Source: JAUVXJ01 sp034430275
GTDB lineage: Bacteria > Chloroflexota > Anaerolineae > UBA7937 > B3-Chlor
Assembly (NCBI GenBank): GCA_034430275.1
Contig: DAOUEW010000054.1
Span: 1 to 8,308, forward strand
DNA: 8,308 nt
Direction: 5' to 3'
The notes below the pieces were generated by a model that worked only from the letters and a program-made list of their open reading frames with translations, ran no database searches and was not told where the DNA came from. A program made the translations under genes and the position numbers. Below, piece after piece: positions 6,542 through 8,308 of this stretch. Each line of letters opens with the position of its first letter. Positions within the stretch are counted from its first letter, which is position 1.

Positions 6542-6815
6542 CTTTGCCTCCTCTGCGGTTTGTCATGCTCCTCCACCAGACAGACACCGTCACCATCACT
6601 TCGCTGCTATTGTACGACACGAAACGCCAAACGACAAGCCTTCTGCTGGGATCTACACACACGAACGCTGGCGATTGCGAGCGAGTGCTTGCCCACCGCA
6701 GCACCCGGAGCCTTGCCGCAAAGCCAGCGGCGCCATGGGCGGCAATTGAGGAAAGTGATGAGGTAGCCTGGGAGTGGCCTCACATGACGGCGGGGTTACC
6801 CGGGGCAGTGCCTCC
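6542..6815. other. Intergenic region with promoter and inverted repeats; no gene seen
   Basis: This 274-nt gap separates the DUF1638 gene from the membrane-protein operon. It contains the leftward promoter at 6609-6637 and its roughly 60-nt leader. Further right is an inverted repeat with arms TTGCCGC (6713-6719) and GCGGCAA (6739-6745). Plus-strand open frames here are continuations of antisense shadows with no recognisable protein. No T-run follows either hairpin, so no intrinsic terminator is evident for the DUF1638 transcript. Confidence 0.6.
6609..6637 (-). promoter_or_regulatory. Sigma70-type promoter for the membrane-protein operon
   Basis: On the minus strand a -35 element TTGTCG (6637-6632, four of six consensus bases) and a -10 element TACAAT (6614-6609, five of six) are separated by exactly 17 nt. 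The start of transcription would be near 6602, giving a leader of about 60 nt before the ATG at 6541. Its place in the largest intergenic gap, pointing into the operon, supports the call. The pattern match alone is the evidence. Confidence 0.6.
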
Positions 6816-6833
6816 TCAGCCCGCAAGGGCTGA
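6816..6833 (-). repeat. Perfect 7-bp stem-loop overlapping the DUF1638 stop codon
   Basis: Arms TCAGCCC (6816-6822) and GGGCTGA (6827-6833) enclose a four-base loop, GCAA on the plus strand and TTGC on the minus strand. The stem covers the last five sense codons and the TGA stop. No T-run follows, so it is not a standard intrinsic terminator, but it could stabilise the 3' end of the message. Confidence 0.45.
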
Positions 6834-7583
6834 CAATGAGCCTTTCGCCTCCTCCCAGGTCCGCTTGAGGATATCCATGGTGCCTGTGCAGGTATCGATC
6901 CGGAAGCCGAACATGTCTACGAACTCGCGGATACTCTCCCGCATCTCCTGATCGGAGGTCACCGGATTGGAGATCAGCAGGGTGCGCTCGTAGTGCTCGA
7001 ACAACCGTTTCGCCAGGTCCACGCTCATGCCGCCCATCTCCCGCTCGAACATGCGGCGCCAATGGTAGGCCCACCCTGGGGTGATGAAGAACGTCCCTGC
7101 CACCTTGCACTGCTCTGCGTAGTACCGTTCGCGCCCACCGATCAGCAGCCCCACACAGTCGTCCACCGGATGATCCTGGTCCATAGGCAAGAACACCGGA
7201 ACATCCACGTCCGAGAGCAGCTCCCTGGGCGACTCGAGGGCATTGCCGCAGAGTCCATAACCCAGCAACAGCGCATCCACGTACTGGCTCATCTCCCGCG
7301 CTGCCTCCACCAGGGCCTCACGAAGCTTCTTCGGCCACACGTGCAACCCCAGCTCCAGCACCCTGATCAGGACCTCTGGCTGGCTCCCAGCGTCAGGGCT
7401 GAACTCTTCGAGGGCGGAGATGCGCCTCACGTCTCCGTCTCTGGGCCCTTCCAGCGCTGACAGGAAGCGCGCGGATCGTCCGTCGTCCAGCACCGTCAAA
7501 CGGCCGATGTCTCCATCGATACTGAGCAGGTGCGCGAACTCCAACTCCAGCACCTCGCAAGTGAGTACGCCTAGCACCGCCAT
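6816..7583 (-). CDS. DUF1638 domain-containing protein
   Basis: A 255-residue soluble protein in the DUF1638 family. It begins GVLTCEVLELEFAHLL (5-20), the usual opening 'C-E-V-L/F' strand and helix, continues with ALLLGYGLCGNAL (104-116), DHPVDDCVGLLIGGRERYY (137-155) and GTFFITPGWAYHW (163-175). Conserved-looking cysteines are C9, C112 and C143. The function is unknown; DUF1638 proteins have been noted near corrinoid methyltransferase genes in methanogens and related organisms, but no such gene is seen here. The frame is open up to an ATG at 7664, adding 27 Gly/Ser-rich residues; I chose the ATG at 7583 because GGAGAGGG lies seven bases upstream, the conserved domain starts there, and the ATG at 7664 has no ribosome site. 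It follows argH by 95 nt. The stop is TGA and lies in a stem-loop. Confidence 0.85.
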   Translation of the reverse strand: MAVLGVLTCEVLELEFAHLLSIDGDIGRLTVLDDGRSARFLSALEGPRDGDVRRISALEEFSPDAGSQPEVLIRVLELGLHVWPKKLREALVEAAREMSQYVDALLLGYGLCGNALESPRELLSDVDVPVFLPMDQDHPVDDCVGLLIGGRERYYAEQCKVAGTFFITPGWAYHWRRMFEREMGGMSVDLAKRLFEHYERTLLISNPVTSDQEMRESIREFVDMFGFRIDTCTGTMDILKRTWEEAKGSLSALAG

Positions 7584-7590
7584 CAGCCTA

Positions 7591-7598
7591 CCCTCTCC
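7591..7598 (-). promoter_or_regulatory. Shine-Dalgarno site that favours the internal ATG of the DUF1638 gene
   Basis: The minus strand reads GGAGAGGG, seven bases, then ATG at 7583. The alternative in-frame ATG at 7664 is preceded by CACTGCCGTTCG, which has no ribosome-binding character. Confidence 0.5.
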
Positions 7599-7601
7599 AA
7601 C

Positions 7602-7637
7602 ACCACCTAGGCCGGACGCGGAACCCAAGCCGGACGC
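7602..7637 (-). repeat. Imperfect 18-nt tandem repeat upstream of the DUF1638 start
   Basis: Two adjacent 18-nt units on the minus strand, at 7637-7620 and 7619-7602, share 13 of 18 bases, including the identical first nine GCGTCCGGC. If translated from the upstream ATG they would give ASGLGS and ASGLGG. This is either a small duplication in the spacer or part of a non-conserved extension. Confidence 0.45.
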
Positions 7638-7678
7638 GCCCGCGGTCCGTGTCTTGCCAGCCATCGAACGGCAGTGGC

Positions 7679-8308
7679 CTACGACTTCCCGCTGACCCGC
7701 CTGTACGCCTCTCTGAAGGGCACCCCCTTCTTGACCAGCTCGTACACCCTCTCTGTGGCGTAGACCTCGTCGGTGAGACCTGCCTTACATCGCTCTTCGT
7801 TGACGCCCAGCTTCTCGAACACCTGCGCCATCACGGACAAACACTGTTGCGTTGTCCGCAGCCCTCGCATCGGGGGACCCTTGGTCAGTTGCAGGTCGCG
7901 GTTGTAGCCCGAGAGCAGGTTGCCAATGGTGCTCTTGATCTGGAACTCGTACGACAGAACCAGGTGATAGCAGGCCCTCACCAGCTCCAGCACATCGGGG
8001 TTCCTCTTCTGCGGCATGATGGAACTGCCGGTGCATAGCTCCTCTGGTAGCTCGAAGTAGCCCAGTTCCGGCAAGCTGAACACGATCAGATCGCTCGCTA
8101 TCCTGTTGAGGTCGAGCAAAACCTGCGTCAGCACGTGGAGGATGGTCGCCTCGAACTTACCCCTGCTGTACTAAGCGTAGATGGGGTTCTCCTGCACTCT
8201 GGCGAACCCCAACAACTCCGAGACACACTCCCGATCCACTTCCAGCGGCACGCCGTATCCGGCTCCTGTGCCCAGCGGAGACTGGTCAATCAACTCCAAA
8301 GCACCGTC
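7679..8308 (-). pseudogene. argH: Argininosuccinate lyase, C-terminal part, interrupted by an in-frame amber codon
   Basis: Argininosuccinate lyase splits argininosuccinate to arginine and fumarate, the last step of arginine synthesis. The window holds the C-terminal 208 codons, open at the right edge. The first part reads DQSPLGTGAGYGVPLEVDRE and then LLGFARVQENPIYA; a TAG (8171-8173) follows, then YSRGKFEATILHVLTQ and the rest. In the family this spot reads NPIY-A/V-Q-N-S-R-G-K-F-E, so TAG stands where CAG (Gln) is expected, a single C-to-T change. After it the frame is intact: GSSIMPQKRNPD, the fumarase/aspartase superfamily signature with the catalytic serine loop, then GNLLSGYNRDLQLTKGP and EAYRRV near the end. 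The gene ends with its own TAG at 7679. Because the rest shows no decay, this may be a recent nonsense mutation or a sequence error. A GTG at 8134 could restart translation, but the product would lack the active-site residues of the N-terminal part. Confidence 0.85.

Noticed and set aside
6138..6749. A 203-codon plus-strand open frame covering the 171-residue gene and the intergenic region.
   Set aside because: Its composition (Pro/Thr/Arg/Met-rich) is the mirror of a hydrophobic membrane protein, and the opposite strand has a strong ribosome site and helix repeats.
8171..8173. Pyrrolysine or glutamine recoding of the in-frame TAG in argH, tempting because DUF1638 genes can accompany methyltransferase clusters.
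   Set aside because: TAG is the commonest terminator in this window, no pyl or methylamine methyltransferase gene is seen, and the replaced residue is an ordinary conserved glutamine.

Overview
The window is GC-rich bacterial chromosome. All eleven genes that can be supported lie on the minus strand and are tightly spaced (20-95 nt gaps, with one larger gap of 274 nt), so transcription runs from the right edge to the left edge. There are no tRNA or rRNA genes, CRISPR arrays, insertion sequences or phage genes. The mix of families (LiaF-like envelope protein, C_GCAxxG_C_C protein, DUF1638 protein, a membrane protein ending in an Lcl/DUF1566-like domain, a FemAB-type transferase) resembles what I associate with Chloroflexota of the Anaerolineae type or related anaerobic environmental bacteria. 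That assignment is an inference from gene content and remembered sequences, not a measured phylogeny.

Right part (8308-6816): the C-terminal part of argininosuccinate lyase (argH), which carries an in-frame amber codon at 8171-8173 in place of a near-invariant glutamine, followed by an intact DUF1638 gene. A 274-nt gap follows. It holds a hairpin overlapping the DUF1638 stop codon, a second inverted repeat, and a good sigma70-type promoter (TTGTCG, 17 nt, TACAAT) directed leftward.

Middle part (6541-3149): this promoter appears to drive a 171-residue protein made of three repeated membrane hairpins, a LiaF-like protein (membrane hairpin plus beta-solenoid 'toast-rack' domain), a four-cysteine C_GCAxxG_C_C family protein, a UbiE/MenG quinone methyltransferase, and a LysE-type exporter. 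The first three genes have strong Shine-Dalgarno sites. The methyltransferase implies menaquinone (or ubiquinone) synthesis. The first two proteins look like an envelope-stress or envelope-sensing pair.

Left part (3095-1): a five-helix membrane protein with an extracytoplasmic Lcl/DUF1566-like domain, a GrpB-family protein starting at GTG, a GNAT acetyltransferase, and the N-terminal 211 residues of a FemAB/FemX-like aminoacyltransferase cut by the window edge.

No clearly new multi-gene system is visible. The items most worth checking are the interrupted argH, the repeated LiaI/LiaF-type membrane module, the proteobacterial look of UbiE, and the membrane protein with the Lcl-like domain.
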